A stretch of 64,000 nucleotides of DNA from Cherax quadricarinatus. Its lineage: Eukaryota; Arthropoda; Malacostraca; Decapoda; Parastacidae. The notes under the pieces are model-generated. The model was given only the letters and a program-made list of their open reading frames with translations. It was not told where the DNA came from and searched no databases. Position numbers and translations under genes: made by a program. Positions 11,543 through 20,105 of this stretch are shown here, piece by piece; positions within the stretch are counted from its first letter, which is position 1; each line of letters begins with the position of its first letter. The stretch lies in assembly GCF_038502225.1 (NCBI RefSeq), contig NC_091341.1, positions 7,003,535 through 7,067,534 of the forward strand, in the 5' to 3' direction.

Positions 11543-11612
<70 letters not shown>
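11543..11612. repeat. (AC)n microsatellite
   Basis: About 35 AC units; LINE-A copy 3 begins immediately to its right. Confidence 0.97.
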
Positions 11613-11617
<5 letters not shown>

Positions 11618-12990
11618 TAAACTATAGACCAGTGTCACTGACGTGTTTAGCAAGCAAAGTCATGGAGAAGATTATCAGGAGGAGAGTGGTGAAGCACCTG
11701 GAACGAAACAAGAGTGTAAATGCCAACCAACACAGATTCATGGAAGGCAAATCCTGTGTCACAAACCTTCTGGAGATTTATGAAAAAGTAACAGAAGTAA
11801 GACACGAGAGAGAGTGGTGGGTTGATTGCATTTTCTTGGACTGCAAGAAGGCCTTTGACACAGTTCCTCACCAGAGATTAGTGCAGAAGCTGGAGGATCA
11901 GGCACGTATAACAGGAAGGGCACTGCAATGGATCAGAGAATACCTGACAGGGAGGCAACAACGAGTCATGGTACGTTATGAGGTATCACAGTGGGCACCT
12001 GTGACGAGCGGGGTCCCACAAGGGTCGGTCCTAGGACCAGTGCTATTTTTGGTATATGTGAATGACATGATGGAAGGGATAGACTCAGAAGTGTCCCTGT
12101 TCGCAGACGATGTGAAGTTAATGAGGAGAATTAAATCAGATGAGGATCAGGTACGACTTCAAAGAGACCTGGACAGGCTGGACACCTGGTCCAGCAGTTG
12201 GCTTCTTGAATTTTACCCTGCCAAATGCAAAGTCATGAAGATCGGGGAAGGGCAAAGAAGACCGCAGACAGAGTATAGGCTAGGTGGACAAAAACTGCAA
12301 ACCTCACTCAAGGAGAAAGATCTTGGGGTGACCATAACACCTAGCACGTCTCCGGAAGCACACATCAACCAGACAACTGCTGCAGCATATGGGTACCTAG
12401 CAAACCTGAGAATAGCGTTCCGATACCTTAGTAGGGAATCGTTCAAGACACTGTACACCGTGTACGTCAGGCCCATACTGGAGTACGCAACACCAGTTTG
12501 GAACCCACACTTGATCAAGCACGTCAAGAAATTAGAGAAAGTGCAAAGATTTGCGACAAGGTCAGTTCCAGAGCTAAGGGGAATGTCCTACGATGAAAAC
12601 TTAAGGGAAACCGACCTGACGACACTGGAGGACATGAGGGTTAGGGGAGACATGATAAAGACATACAAAATACTTCGTAGAATAGACAAGGTGGACAGAG
12701 ACAGGATGTTCCAGAGAGGAGACACAGAAACAAGGGGTCACACTTGGAAGTTGAAGACTCAGATGAGTCAAAGGGATGTTAGGAAGTATTTCTTCGGTCA
12801 TAGAGTAGTCAGGAAGTGGAATAGTCTAGCAAGTGAGGTAGTGGAGACAGGAACCATACATAGCTTTAAGACGAGGTATGATGAAGCTCATGAAACAGAG
12901 AAAGAGAAAGGACCTAGTAGCATTCAGTAGAGAGGCAGGGCCAGGAGCTGAGTTTCGACCCCTGGAACCACAATTAGGTGAGTACACACA
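11613..12990 (+). mobile_element. LINE-A copy 3, 5'-truncated, best preserved
   Basis: Starts abruptly at the end of an (AC)n tract, in the middle of the RT domain, and runs to the LINE-A 3' end with aattaggtgagtacacac. It holds one open frame of 432 codons. Bases 12990-13030 include a short inverted repeat of the tail (gtgtgtactcacaggtaaac). Confidence 0.9.
11632..12930 (+). CDS. LINE-A reverse transcriptase, N-terminally truncated open frame
   Basis: 432 residues with RT blocks in order: EKIIRRRVVKHLERN (about 12-26), GKSCVTNLLEIYEKV (39-53), FLDCKKAFDTV with the first catalytic aspartate at 70, SGVPQGSVLGPVLF at 126-139, and FADDVKLM at 157-164, whose aspartate pair completes the active site. 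A long C-terminal part follows (KEKDLGVTI, YVRPILEYATPVWNPH, RKYFFGHRVVRKWNSL). In intact elements RT copies the element RNA into a nicked chromosomal target. The endonuclease, linker and first RT blocks are missing because the copy is 5'-truncated, so this is not a working element despite the open frame. The first methionine is only the start of the longest frame; no promoter is evident. Confidence 0.85.
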   Translation: MSLTCLASKVMEKIIRRRVVKHLERNKSVNANQHRFMEGKSCVTNLLEIYEKVTEVRHEREWWVDCIFLDCKKAFDTVPHQRLVQKLEDQARITGRALQWIREYLTGRQQRVMVRYEVSQWAPVTSGVPQGSVLGPVLFLVYVNDMMEGIDSEVSLFADDVKLMRRIKSDEDQVRLQRDLDRLDTWSSSWLLEFYPAKCKVMKIGEGQRRPQTEYRLGGQKLQTSLKEKDLGVTITPSTSPEAHINQTTAAAYGYLANLRIAFRYLSRESFKTLYTVYVRPILEYATPVWNPHLIKHVKKLEKVQRFATRSVPELRGMSYDENLRETDLTTLEDMRVRGDMIKTYKILRRIDKVDRDRMFQRGDTETRGHTWKLKTQMSQRDVRKYFFGHRVVRKWNSLASEVVETGTIHSFKTRYDEAHETEKEKGPSSIQ

Positions 12991-13029
12991 GGATAAGTGT
13001 TTATCCTGTGTGTACTCACAGGTAAACAA

Positions 13030-13092
13030 CTGGTAAACAACTTAGGAACACAGGCGTAGTCTGGTGGCCTGCACACCTGGTTGTAGCACGAT
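13030..13092 (+). repeat. Repeat D, left end of split copy 1
   Basis: gtagtctggtggcctgcaca resembles agtatagtctactggccagc at 17121, which in repeat D copy 2 runs straight on into gaggaacgagcaaaaggtag. Here the hammerhead element interrupts it. Confidence 0.5.
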
Positions 13093-13181
13093 AACTAAGG
13101 TAAAAAAGTTGGTAGAATTACCGACAATATGTAAAGTAAAAGGACACAAGTGCAACTAATGTGACATTTTATTGTGGTAAC

Positions 13182-13210
13182 GTTTCGCTCTCCAGGAGCT
13201 TTATCAAGCC
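13182..13210 (-). ncRNA. Variant hammerhead ribozyme motif, left arm
   Basis: Mirror image of the motif at 13256-13290. The minus-strand core is ttgataa, then the stem-II hairpin and gaaacg. The helix I partner after the cleavage site reads acc rather than gcc, so it pairs one base worse. Confidence 0.5.
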
Positions 13211-13255
13211 ATTACAAACAATACATACCCTCTGTGTCCATGTATTGTTTGTAAT

Positions 13256-13290
13256 GGCTTGATAAAGCTCCTGGAGAGCGAAACGTTGCC
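13256..13290 (+). ncRNA. Variant hammerhead ribozyme motif (U3-A8 type)
   Basis: Reading along: helix I strand ggc (13256-13258), core ttgataa (13259-13265) in place of ctgatga, one extra a, stem II gctc/gagc with ctgga loop (13267-13279), gaaa (13280-13283), a c-g/u step too short for a loop, predicted cut after u13287, then gcc pairing with ggc. Core positions 3 and 8 are changed together (C to U, G to A), keeping a Watson-Crick pair. Activity is unknown. Confidence 0.55.
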
Positions 13291-13349
13291 ACAATAAAAT
13301 GTCACATTAGTTGCACTTGTGTCCTTTTACTTTACAACTAAGGTAAAAA

Positions 13350-13528
13350 CGAGGAACAAGCAAAAGGTAGCAGAGTAAACATTTGCATTCCCTTCACCAA
13401 ACAGCAAGTAATTGTGTGAACAATATTTACAGAGGATATGTACAGAAAAGCGGATTACATGCATGAGACACGGTGAGAATCGTATTCGACCAAATTTGAA
13501 GGTAAGTCAGTCAGTGTTGATTCACGAT
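13350..13528 (+). repeat. Repeat D, middle part of split copy 1
   Basis: Matches 17150-17330: ggaacaagcaaaaggtagca, then a ttcaccaaacagcaagtaat-like stretch and ggtgagaatcgtattcgacc, to gttgattcacga. A LINE-B copy begins directly afterwards. Confidence 0.65.
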
Positions 13529-14893
13529 TATGAGGCTAAGGTCGCAAGGGATTCAAAGACTAACCCAAAAGGGTTCTTTCAGGTATACAGAAGTAAGATT
13601 AGGGACAAGACTGGCCCACTTAAGAGTAACTCTGGTCAGATCACTGACAGTGATAAGGATGTGTGTGAAATTCTCAATGCCTACTTCCTCTCAGTTTTCA
13701 CCCAGGAAAATACTAGCGATATTCCTGAAATAATAGATTATGTAGAACAGAATAATAAACTATGTACGATTGCGGTAACTAGTGACATGGTCCTCAGACA
13801 AACAGAGAAACTAAAACCTAACAAATCCCCAGGTCCTGATGAACTGTTTGCAAGAGTGTTAAAGGAATGTAAAGAGGAAATTAGCATACCTTTAGCTAAT
13901 CTTTTTAACACATCATTACAAACTGGCATAGTGCCTGATAAGTGGAAAATGGCAAATGTAATGCCTATTTACAAGGCAGGTGACAGGTCCTTGGCCTCGA
14001 ACTATAGACCAATAAGCCTTACCTCCATAGTGGGAAAATTTATGGAATCAATAATTGCCGAAGCAATTCGTAGCCATCTTGACAGGCACAGATTGATTAA
14101 TGAATCTCAACATGGTTTTACAAAGGGGCATTCCTGTCTTACGAATTTACTAACTTTTTTCACTAAGGTGTTTGAGGAGGTAGATCATGGTAATGAATAT
14201 GATATTGTGTATATGGACTTCAGTAAGGCTATCGATAGATTTCCACGCCAGAGGCTATTGAGGAAACATAAGGCACACGGAATAAGAGGAGAAAGTTTTT
14301 CCTGGGTAGAGACATGGCTGACAAATAGACAGCAGAGAGTTTGCATAAATGGGGAGAAATCAGAATGGGGGCACGTCACAAGCGGTGTTCCTCAGGGGTC
14401 AGTGTTGGGCCCGTTGTTGTTCACAATTTACATAAACGACATAGATGAGGGAATAAATTGCGACATAAGCAAATTTGCTGATGACACCAAAATAGGCCGT
14501 CCACTTCATTCTAATGAGGACACTAGAGCACCCCAGGATGATTTGAATAAACTGATGCAATGGTCGGAGAAGTGGCAGATGCAGTTTAATATTGACAAAT
14601 GCAAAGTTCTAAATGTTGGACAGTTAAATAACCATGCCACATATAAACTAAATAATGTAGATCTTAATACTACTGATTGCGAAAAGGATTTAGGAGTTCT
14701 GGTTAGCAGTAATCTAAAACCAAGACAACAGTGCATTAGTGTTCGCAATAAAGCTAACAGAATTCTTGGCTTCATATCTAGAAGTATAAATAACAGAAAT
14801 CCTCAGGTTGTTCAACTCTATATATCCTTGGTCAGGCCTCATTTAGACTATGCTGCTCAGTTCTGGTCACCGAAAACGTACAGAGGAGGATGA
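13412..14893 (+). CDS. LINE-B reverse transcriptase, partial open frame
   Basis: 493 codons. The first 39 or so residues come from upstream repeat D and are not part of the RT protein. The LINE part holds NPKGFFQVYRSKIRDKTGPL (linker), KPNKSPGPDELF (about 135-146), NYRPISLTSIVGK (197-209), QHGFTKGHSCLTNLL (233-247), YMDFSKAIDRF with the first catalytic aspartate near 269, SGVPQGSVLGPLLF (324-337) and FADDTKIG (355-362), then CEKDLGVLVSSNLKP. A deletion/frameshift ends the frame after RPHLDYAAQFWSP, just short of the natural C-terminus; 14895-15122 continues it in another frame. The core motifs are intact, but the protein lacks endonuclease and tail. Confidence 0.8.
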   Translation: MCEQYLQRICTEKRITCMRHGENRIRPNLKVSQSVLIHDYEAKVARDSKTNPKGFFQVYRSKIRDKTGPLKSNSGQITDSDKDVCEILNAYFLSVFTQENTSDIPEIIDYVEQNNKLCTIAVTSDMVLRQTEKLKPNKSPGPDELFARVLKECKEEISIPLANLFNTSLQTGIVPDKWKMANVMPIYKAGDRSLASNYRPISLTSIVGKFMESIIAEAIRSHLDRHRLINESQHGFTKGHSCLTNLLTFFTKVFEEVDHGNEYDIVYMDFSKAIDRFPRQRLLRKHKAHGIRGESFSWVETWLTNRQQRVCINGEKSEWGHVTSGVPQGSVLGPLLFTIYINDIDEGINCDISKFADDTKIGRPLHSNEDTRAPQDDLNKLMQWSEKWQMQFNIDKCKVLNVGQLNNHATYKLNNVDLNTTDCEKDLGVLVSSNLKPRQQCISVRNKANRILGFISRSINNRNPQVVQLYISLVRPHLDYAAQFWSPKTYRGG

Positions 14894-15122
14894 TGACAAA
14901 GATGATCCAATGTATCAGAAATCTTCCCTATGAGGATAGACTGAGGGCCCTGAATCTGCACTCTCTCGAAAGGCGTAGAATTAAGGGGTGTATAAATGGA
15001 AAACAGGAATAAATAAAGGGGATGTAAGTAGCGTGCTGAAAATTTCCAGCCAAGACAGGACTCGCAGCAATGGTTTCAAGATGGAAAAATACAGATTCAG
15101 GAAAGATATAGGAAAGTATCTT
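13529..15122 (+). mobile_element. LINE-B copy 1 (CR1/L2-like), truncated at both ends
   Basis: Begins inside the linker before RT and ends in the C-terminal coding region (cagattcaggaaagatatag). It aligns throughout with the minus-strand copy at 46960-49700. About 30 bases are missing at 14877, where that copy has a longer ttctggtcaccacac...gaaaacgtac stretch. Confidence 0.85.
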
Positions 15123-15225
15123 TGTCACTGCCTGGTCGAACCAATTTGCTAGCATAATGAAGGGGGCCCCTACTCATTAGCTGGTCGGGTGGGCATGCCT
15201 ATATGAGTGTATGACACATCCTCAC
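15123..15225 (+). repeat. Repeat D, right end of split copy 1
   Basis: ttgctagcataatgaagg and ggtgggcatgcctatatgag resemble 17380-17465 of repeat D copy 2 (gtgctagcatagcgagga, aggcctatatgggtatgtg). The intervening repeat D segment is missing here. Bases 15226-15603 hold nothing identifiable. Confidence 0.5.
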
Positions 15226-15644
15226 CCTAAAAGGGCTCTAATAGTCAAAACTAGGCATCCCTCAGTGGCACAAATTACTAATAGAACCGCCATTCCTCTC
15301 AACCATCCAACTTATTAGGTAGTGTTCAGCCCAAGAAAACTTTCAGATCAGGCACAACCTTAGAGTATGATAGCAGACAATTGCGAACAGGAGCAAAGAG
15401 TCCCCTCATTACAAAAAAAGAAAAAAAAATATGGCCAGATTTATTCAAATTTTATTTTATAGCTACAAGGAATAAAAAAGAGCTTACTACCCATTTTTCC
15501 CTAAAGCATCCTAACAAATTAAGCTCTGGAGAGGGTGTTGGCCAGTACATTATCGTTGTTCGTAATATGACATATGGAAAGGTTATACGGTTGCAACCGT
15601 AATGTCCAGTACTCTGAAGATTGAGACACTTATGCAGCATATGG

Positions 15645-15697
15645 GAATCTTTATTCAGGAAACGTTTCGCCACACAGTGGCTTCATCAGTCCAATAC
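15645..15697 (-). ncRNA. Hammerhead ribozyme motif, left arm
   Basis: Exact mirror of the motif at 15834-15878: minus-strand ctgatga at 15683-15689, stem II gccac/gtggc, gaaac at 15664-15668, and helix I strands of the same sequence. Confidence 0.7.
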
Positions 15698-15833
15698 AAA
15701 GAGGAAGGCGTAAGGAGAGGAGGAGTATGAGGCAATCAGTCCCTCAGCCTGAAGTCGATGTGTTCAGTCCATCGACTCCAGGCTGAGGGACTGATTACCT
15801 CATACTCCTCCTCTCCTTACGCCTTCCTCTTTG

Positions 15834-15878
15834 TATTGGACTGATGAAGCCACTGTGTGGCGAAACGTTTCCTGAATA
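15834..15878 (+). ncRNA. Hammerhead ribozyme motif, right arm
   Basis: All conserved core positions are present: ctgatga (15841-15847), stem II gccac/gtggc with tgt loop (15849-15861), gaaa (15862-15865), then c g u u with a predicted cut after 15869. Helix I pairs gga (15838-15840) with ucc (15870-15872) and uauu (15834-15837) with aaua (15875-15878). One extra a lies between the core and stem II. Helix III is only two pairs with no loop, as described for Penelope-associated and newt-type hammerheads that may act as dimers. Self-cleavage of the element transcript is the expected role. Confidence 0.75.
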
Positions 15879-16060
15879 AAGATTCCCATATGCTGCATAA
15901 GTGTCTCAATCTTCAACTTGTCGGTTTTTCAAACCATTCATCACAACGTCCAGTACTCTATTGGTCATCGCAAAGCTCGAACCTGAAATTCAAAAGACTC
16001 GAAAAATTGATCAGGCTTATAATTAGAAAACCCAGGTACTAGCGACACAGATTTCTGAAC

Positions 16061-16567
16061 TGGAGATGTATAGGATATCCACATCCGTTGAGCATCCGCA
16101 CAATGTCTTACATCCGCATCTGCATTTTACTGTAAACAGATATCCGCATATGTATCCACATCTGCAAAATAAGTATCCACATCTGTGGATATCTAAATTT
16201 TCACATCCAATACATCTATCTCTGAGTGCCTAGTAGAGATGTATCGGATATCTGCATCTGCTGAACATCCGCACAATTTCTTACATCCTCATCTGCATTT
16301 TCCTGCAAACAGATATCCGCATATGCATCCGCATCCTCAAAATAAGTAAGACACATCATACACATCCGCATCAGCAGATATCTTAATTTTCACATCCGAT
16401 ACATCTCTACTGAGTGCCTAGTACTGCCCAGTAGAGATGTATCATATATCCACATCCTCAGAACATCCACACAATTTCTAACGTCTGCATCCACATTTTA
16501 CTGTAAACAGATATCTGCATATGCATCCACATCTTCATACACATCCACATCCGCGAATACATCTCTA
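16061..16567. mobile_element. Cluster of three hAT-like MITE copies
   Basis: Three similar units rich in catccgca/atccgcatat words. The outer ends (ggagatgta and tacatctcta) are flanked by ttctgaac at 16053-16060 and 16568-16575, an 8-bp target duplication for the whole cluster. The middle unit has its own target duplication. No coding capacity. Confidence 0.75.
16232..16411. mobile_element. MITE, middle copy, complete
   Basis: 180 bp with perfect 18-bp terminal inverted repeats starting agtagagatgtatcggat, flanked by gagtgcct at 16224-16231 and 16412-16419. An 8-bp duplication indicates hAT-type mobilisation. Confidence 0.85.
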
Positions 16568-16575
16568 TTCTGAAC

Positions 16576-17122
16576 ACTGAAATTGTCATAAACAATACAC
16601 CAAAGCTCCCTGATATACTCAAGATTGAGTTTAGCCAACTCAGTCACTAACAAAGCTGATCCCCCCACCTGTTTCCCCAAATGGATCAATATTGTCCCAA
16701 TTGCTCCGGAACTTGTCCTCCCACATTACTAAGGAATCGAAGTGAGGATCGGCGATTATTAGCTCCCTTAGCAGCTGAAATCTCAGGTTGGAACGCCATG
16801 TTACTCAAGTCAAACCTTAATTTGTTGCGTATACACTCGCGAAGCTTGCAGCAGTACGAGTTCGTTGATACTCTATACTAATAGAACGACCAATACGCCA
16901 TCAGCGCTGTAGAGATAGTCTAAGCAAGTTTTGCAGGGAATATTCACTCACCACTCTCCTAATACGCATCAGCACTATAACAAATGCAAATTTGCAATAC
17001 GCTCAACGCAATACGAAGCAATATGATTTTGCAGGTTTGCAACGCAATTCTGTAGGCAGGATCACAGAGACAATGCAGAGACAAAGACCTCAGGACAGGC
17101 ATCCCATATTTCGAACACAAGT
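16576..17122. other. No recognised feature
   Basis: About 550 bases without coding signal or similarity I can recognise. It contains scattered short repeats (gcaatacg, caatacgaag). Confidence 0.5.
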
Positions 17123-17505
17123 ATAGTCTACTGGCCAGCACACCTGAGGAACGAGCAAAAGGTAGCAGGGTCAGTACTTGTATTTCGTTCACGAAACAGC
17201 AAGCAATTATATGTACTATATACAAAGGATATATACAGGAAGGCAAATTGAAAGCAAGAGAAACGGTGAGAACCGTATTCGACCAGACTTGGAGGTAAGT
17301 CTGATAGTGTTGATTCACGAGTGTACAACATCGCTTCACAACTTTGGCGGGTTTCCTTATCATTGGCTCTTTGAGGAAAGGTGCTAGCATAGCGAGGAAG
17401 TTCCTGCTCCTTATATCATTAGCGCCTGGTTCGCTGGTTGGGAGGTCAGGCCTATATGGGTATGTGTGATATACGCAGAATAAATATAACATACTCTTAG
17501 CATGC
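17123..17505 (+). repeat. Repeat D, copy 2, continuous
   Basis: Uninterrupted counterpart of the split copy at 13030-15225. It includes the ggtgagaaccgtattcgacc block and a tail gatatacgcagaataaatat. Unknown class; no open frame of note. Confidence 0.6.
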
Positions 17506-17529
17506 CACAATAATAGATACACACACACT

Positions 17530-17580
17530 TCGGGGACCAGGAGCTTTGAATCGACCCTTTCAACTACAATTAGGTGAGTA
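17530..17580 (+). mobile_element. LINE-A 3'-terminal fragment
   Basis: ggggaccaggagctttgaat, then caactacaattaggtgagta: only the last 50 bases of LINE-A, followed by (AC)n. Confidence 0.8.
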
Positions 17581-17608
17581 CACTCACACACATAGGCACA
17601 CACACACA

Positions 17609-17669
<61 letters not shown>

Positions 17670-17788
17670 ACACACACACACACTAACACACACACACTAA
17701 CACACACACACACTAACACACACAAACACACACACACATATACACACACACACATACACACACACACAAACACAAACACACACACACA

Positions 17789-17821
<33 letters not shown>
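17581..17821. repeat. (AC)n-rich microsatellite, interrupted
   Basis: About 240 bases of AC repeats with cacta, cata and caaa interruptions. Longer and less pure than the other tracts, so probably older. Confidence 0.95.
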
Positions 17822-17822
<1 letters not shown>

Positions 17823-18039
17823 GGGATGTTAGGAAGTATTTCTTCAGCCACAGAGTAGTCAGTAAGTGGAATAGTTTGGGAAGCGATGTAGTGGAGGCAG
17901 GATCCATACATAGCTTTAAGCAGAGGTATGATAAAGCTCACGGCTCGGGGAGAGTGACCTAGTAGCGATCAGTGAAGAGGCGGGGCCAGGAGCTCGGACT
18001 CGACCCCCGCAACCTCAACTAGGTGAGTACAACTAGGTG

Positions 18040-18042
<3 letters not shown>
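17822..18042 (+). mobile_element. LINE-A 3' fragment between (AC)n tracts
   Basis: Starts within the RKYFFSHRVV coding block directly after (AC)n and ends with two tandem copies of aactaggtgagtac, then (AC)n. Confidence 0.85.

Positions 18043-18077
<35 letters not shown>
18043..18077. repeat. (AC)n microsatellite
   Basis: About 17 AC units joining two LINE-A fragments. Confidence 0.95.
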
Positions 18078-18081
<4 letters not shown>

Positions 18082-18355
18082 GACAGAGACGAGATGTTCC
18101 AGAGAGGGGACACAGAAACAAGGGGTCACTCTTGGAAGTTGAAGACTCAGATGAGTCACAGGGATGTTAGGAAGCAGTTCTTCAGTCAGAGTGGTCAGGA
18201 AGTGGAACAAACTGGCGAGCGATGTAGTGGAGGCAGGAACCATACATAGCTTTAAGACGAGGTATGATAAAGCTCATGGAGCAGGGAGAGAGAGGACCTA
18301 GTAGCGTTCAGTGACGAGGCGGGGCCAGGAGCTGAGTCCCGACCCCTGCAACTAC
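18078..18355 (+). mobile_element. LINE-A 3' fragment
   Basis: Begins ggtggacagagacgagatgt directly after (AC)n, in the C-terminal coding part, and ends at gagtcccgacccctgcaact acacatacacac (read across a single junction). One frameshift near 18185 (the RVVRKW region). Confidence 0.85.
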
Positions 18356-19496
18356 ACATACACACACATGTCGGAAGGAATAGAATCCAAAGTGTCCCTG
18401 TTTGCAGATGATGTGAAGTTGATGAGAAGAATTCAGTCGGACGAGGAACAGGCAGAACTACAGAGGGATGTGGACAGGCTGCAGGCCTGGTCCAGCAACT
18501 GGCTCCTGGAGTTCAGCCCCAAGTGCAAAGTCATGAAGATTGGGGAAGGGCAAAGAAGACCACAGACGGAGTACAGTCTAGGGGGGCCAGAGCCTACAAA
18601 CACCGGGCACATTTCGTGAGGCGCACATCAACCAAATAACTGCTGCAGCATATGGGCGCCTGGCAAACCTAAGAACAACATTTCGACATCTAAATAAGTA
18701 GTCATTCAGGACTCTGTACACTGTGTACGTTAGGCCCATATTGGAATATGCAGCCCCAGTCTGGAACCCTAACGTAGCCAAGCATGTAAGGAAACTAGAG
18801 AAAGTGCAAAGGTTTGCAACAAGACTAGTCCCGGTATGTCCTACGAGGAGAAGTTATGGGAAATCGACCGGGCACATTTCGTGAGGCGCACATCAACCAA
18901 ATAACTGCTGCAGCATATGGGCGCCTGGCAAACCTAAGAACAACATTTCGACATCTAAATAAGTAGTCATTCAGGACTCTGTACACTGTGTACGTTAGGC
19001 CCATATTGGAATATGCAGCCTCAGTCTGGAACCCTAACGTAGCCAAGCATGTAAGGAAACTAGAGAAAGTGCAAAGGTTTGCAACAAGACTAGTCCCGGT
19101 ATGTCCTACGAGGAGAAGTTATGGGAAATCGACCTGACGACACTGGAAGACAGGATATGATAAAGACATATAAAATACTGAAAGGCACAGACAAGGTGGA
19201 CAGGGACAGGATGTTCCAAAGATGGGACACAGCAACAAGGGATCACAGTTGGAAGATGATGACTCAGATGAAACACAGAGATGTTAGGAAGTATTTCTTC
19301 AGTCACAGAGTTGTCAGGAAGTGGAATAGCCTGGGTAGTGATGTAGTGGAGGCAGGATCCATACATAGCTTTAAGAAGAGGTATGATAAAGCTCATGGAG
19401 CGGGAAGAGTGACCGGTAGCGGCCAGTTGAAGAGGTGGGGCCAGGAGCTGTGACTCGATTCCCGGAACCACAACTAGGTGAGTACAACTAGGTGCG

Positions 19497-19497
<1 letters not shown>
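18356..19497 (+). mobile_element. LINE-A fragment with internal tandem duplication
   Basis: Begins just upstream of the FADD block (SLFADDVKLMRRIQSDEEQ at about 18395-18450) and runs to the 3' tail at 19497. 18603-18867 is repeated almost exactly at 18868-19132. A stop (aagtagtca) lies in both duplicate units, so it predates the duplication. Confidence 0.88.

Positions 19498-19498
<1 letters not shown>

Positions 19499-19543
<45 letters not shown>
19499..19543. repeat. (AC)n microsatellite at LINE-A 3' end
   Basis: About 22 AC units after actaggtgcgtat. Confidence 0.95.
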
Positions 19544-19596
19544 CTCTTACCTGTAGATGCATGAAGCGCTTCTCAAGTCCTGAAAAACTTCTGAGC

Positions 19597-19623
19597 AGCA
19601 GCAGCAGCAGCAGCAGCAGCATT
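19597..19623. repeat. (AGC)n trinucleotide repeat
   Basis: Nine AGC units. Apart from the possible hammerhead relic below, the surrounding 19544-20540 holds nothing recognisable. Confidence 0.95.
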
Positions 19624-20029
19624 CAGTGATTGTGTACATATCATTTGGCCCGCCCTTTCCCTTTGATCTAAAGCTTATTCATGCTGAAGACCAAGCAGGG
19701 CTCTCTTAGCAATGAAATTCCCAGGTGGCCTGTTACTCGAGTCGTAATGAGTCTCTAGCGTTCCTCTCTGTTTTAGAAGTAGCACAAAATTATCTTTATA
19801 TGTGATCTGATTTCCGACGTCAGTATTGATGTATGTTTCAATCCTCTGTTAAAAATATTTACCACATCATTCGTGCCATTCTGGACAAGTATTCAAAGCT
19901 GAACCTAAAGTTTCCGAGTACCTAAGCGTAATATCTCAAAGAACGTGACTGTAATTAAAAGCTGAAATGATGGATGAAGTGGTTCATTGCAGACAAGTTT
20001 GAAGGCAAAGACATGAGTTGCTGAACAGA

Positions 20030-20105
20030 CTTTCACTGGAACAATGTTTCGCTCTTCGTATAGCTCAGACACAGACGTTTTCCCAATAAAAGTTTTCTGC
20101 AACTT
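20030..20105 (-). other. Possible hammerhead-element relic
   Basis: The minus-strand reading has gtctgagctatacgaagagc followed by gaaacattgttcc, and nearby cttttattggg. It resembles a family 2 hammerhead with four core bases missing. Weak. Confidence 0.3.

Larger units (their letters stand above)
13107..13335. mobile_element. Hammerhead-bearing foldback element, family 2
   Basis: Two inverted arms of about 90-100 bp (about 13129-13228 and 13243-13335) around a short ccctctgtgtcc spacer, plus a left-hand hairpin-like gttggtagaattaccgacaa. The 14-bp direct repeat aactaaggtaaaaa flanks it (13093-13106 and 13336-13349). Long target duplications, inverted ends and hammerhead motifs match the LTR-like ends of Penelope-like elements. 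No Penelope RT or GIY-YIG domain is in the window. Confidence 0.75.
15616..15947. mobile_element. Hammerhead-bearing foldback element, family 1
   Basis: Inverted arms of about 140 bp (about 15615-15754 and 15770-15914), each starting gaagattgagacacttatgc. After the right arm comes a tail aacttgtcggtttttcaaac, and then the 12-bp target duplication gtccagtactct (15604-15615 and 15948-15959). Each arm carries an outward-facing hammerhead motif. It fits the inverted LTR-like ends of Penelope-like elements without the coding region. Confidence 0.8.

Noticed and set aside
11632..12930. Host gene with RT domain
   Set aside because: The frame is continuous with LINE-A copies elsewhere, including the 3' tail, so it belongs to a truncated retrotransposon.
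20030..20105. Working hammerhead ribozyme
   Set aside because: Four core bases are missing; kept only as a weak relic.
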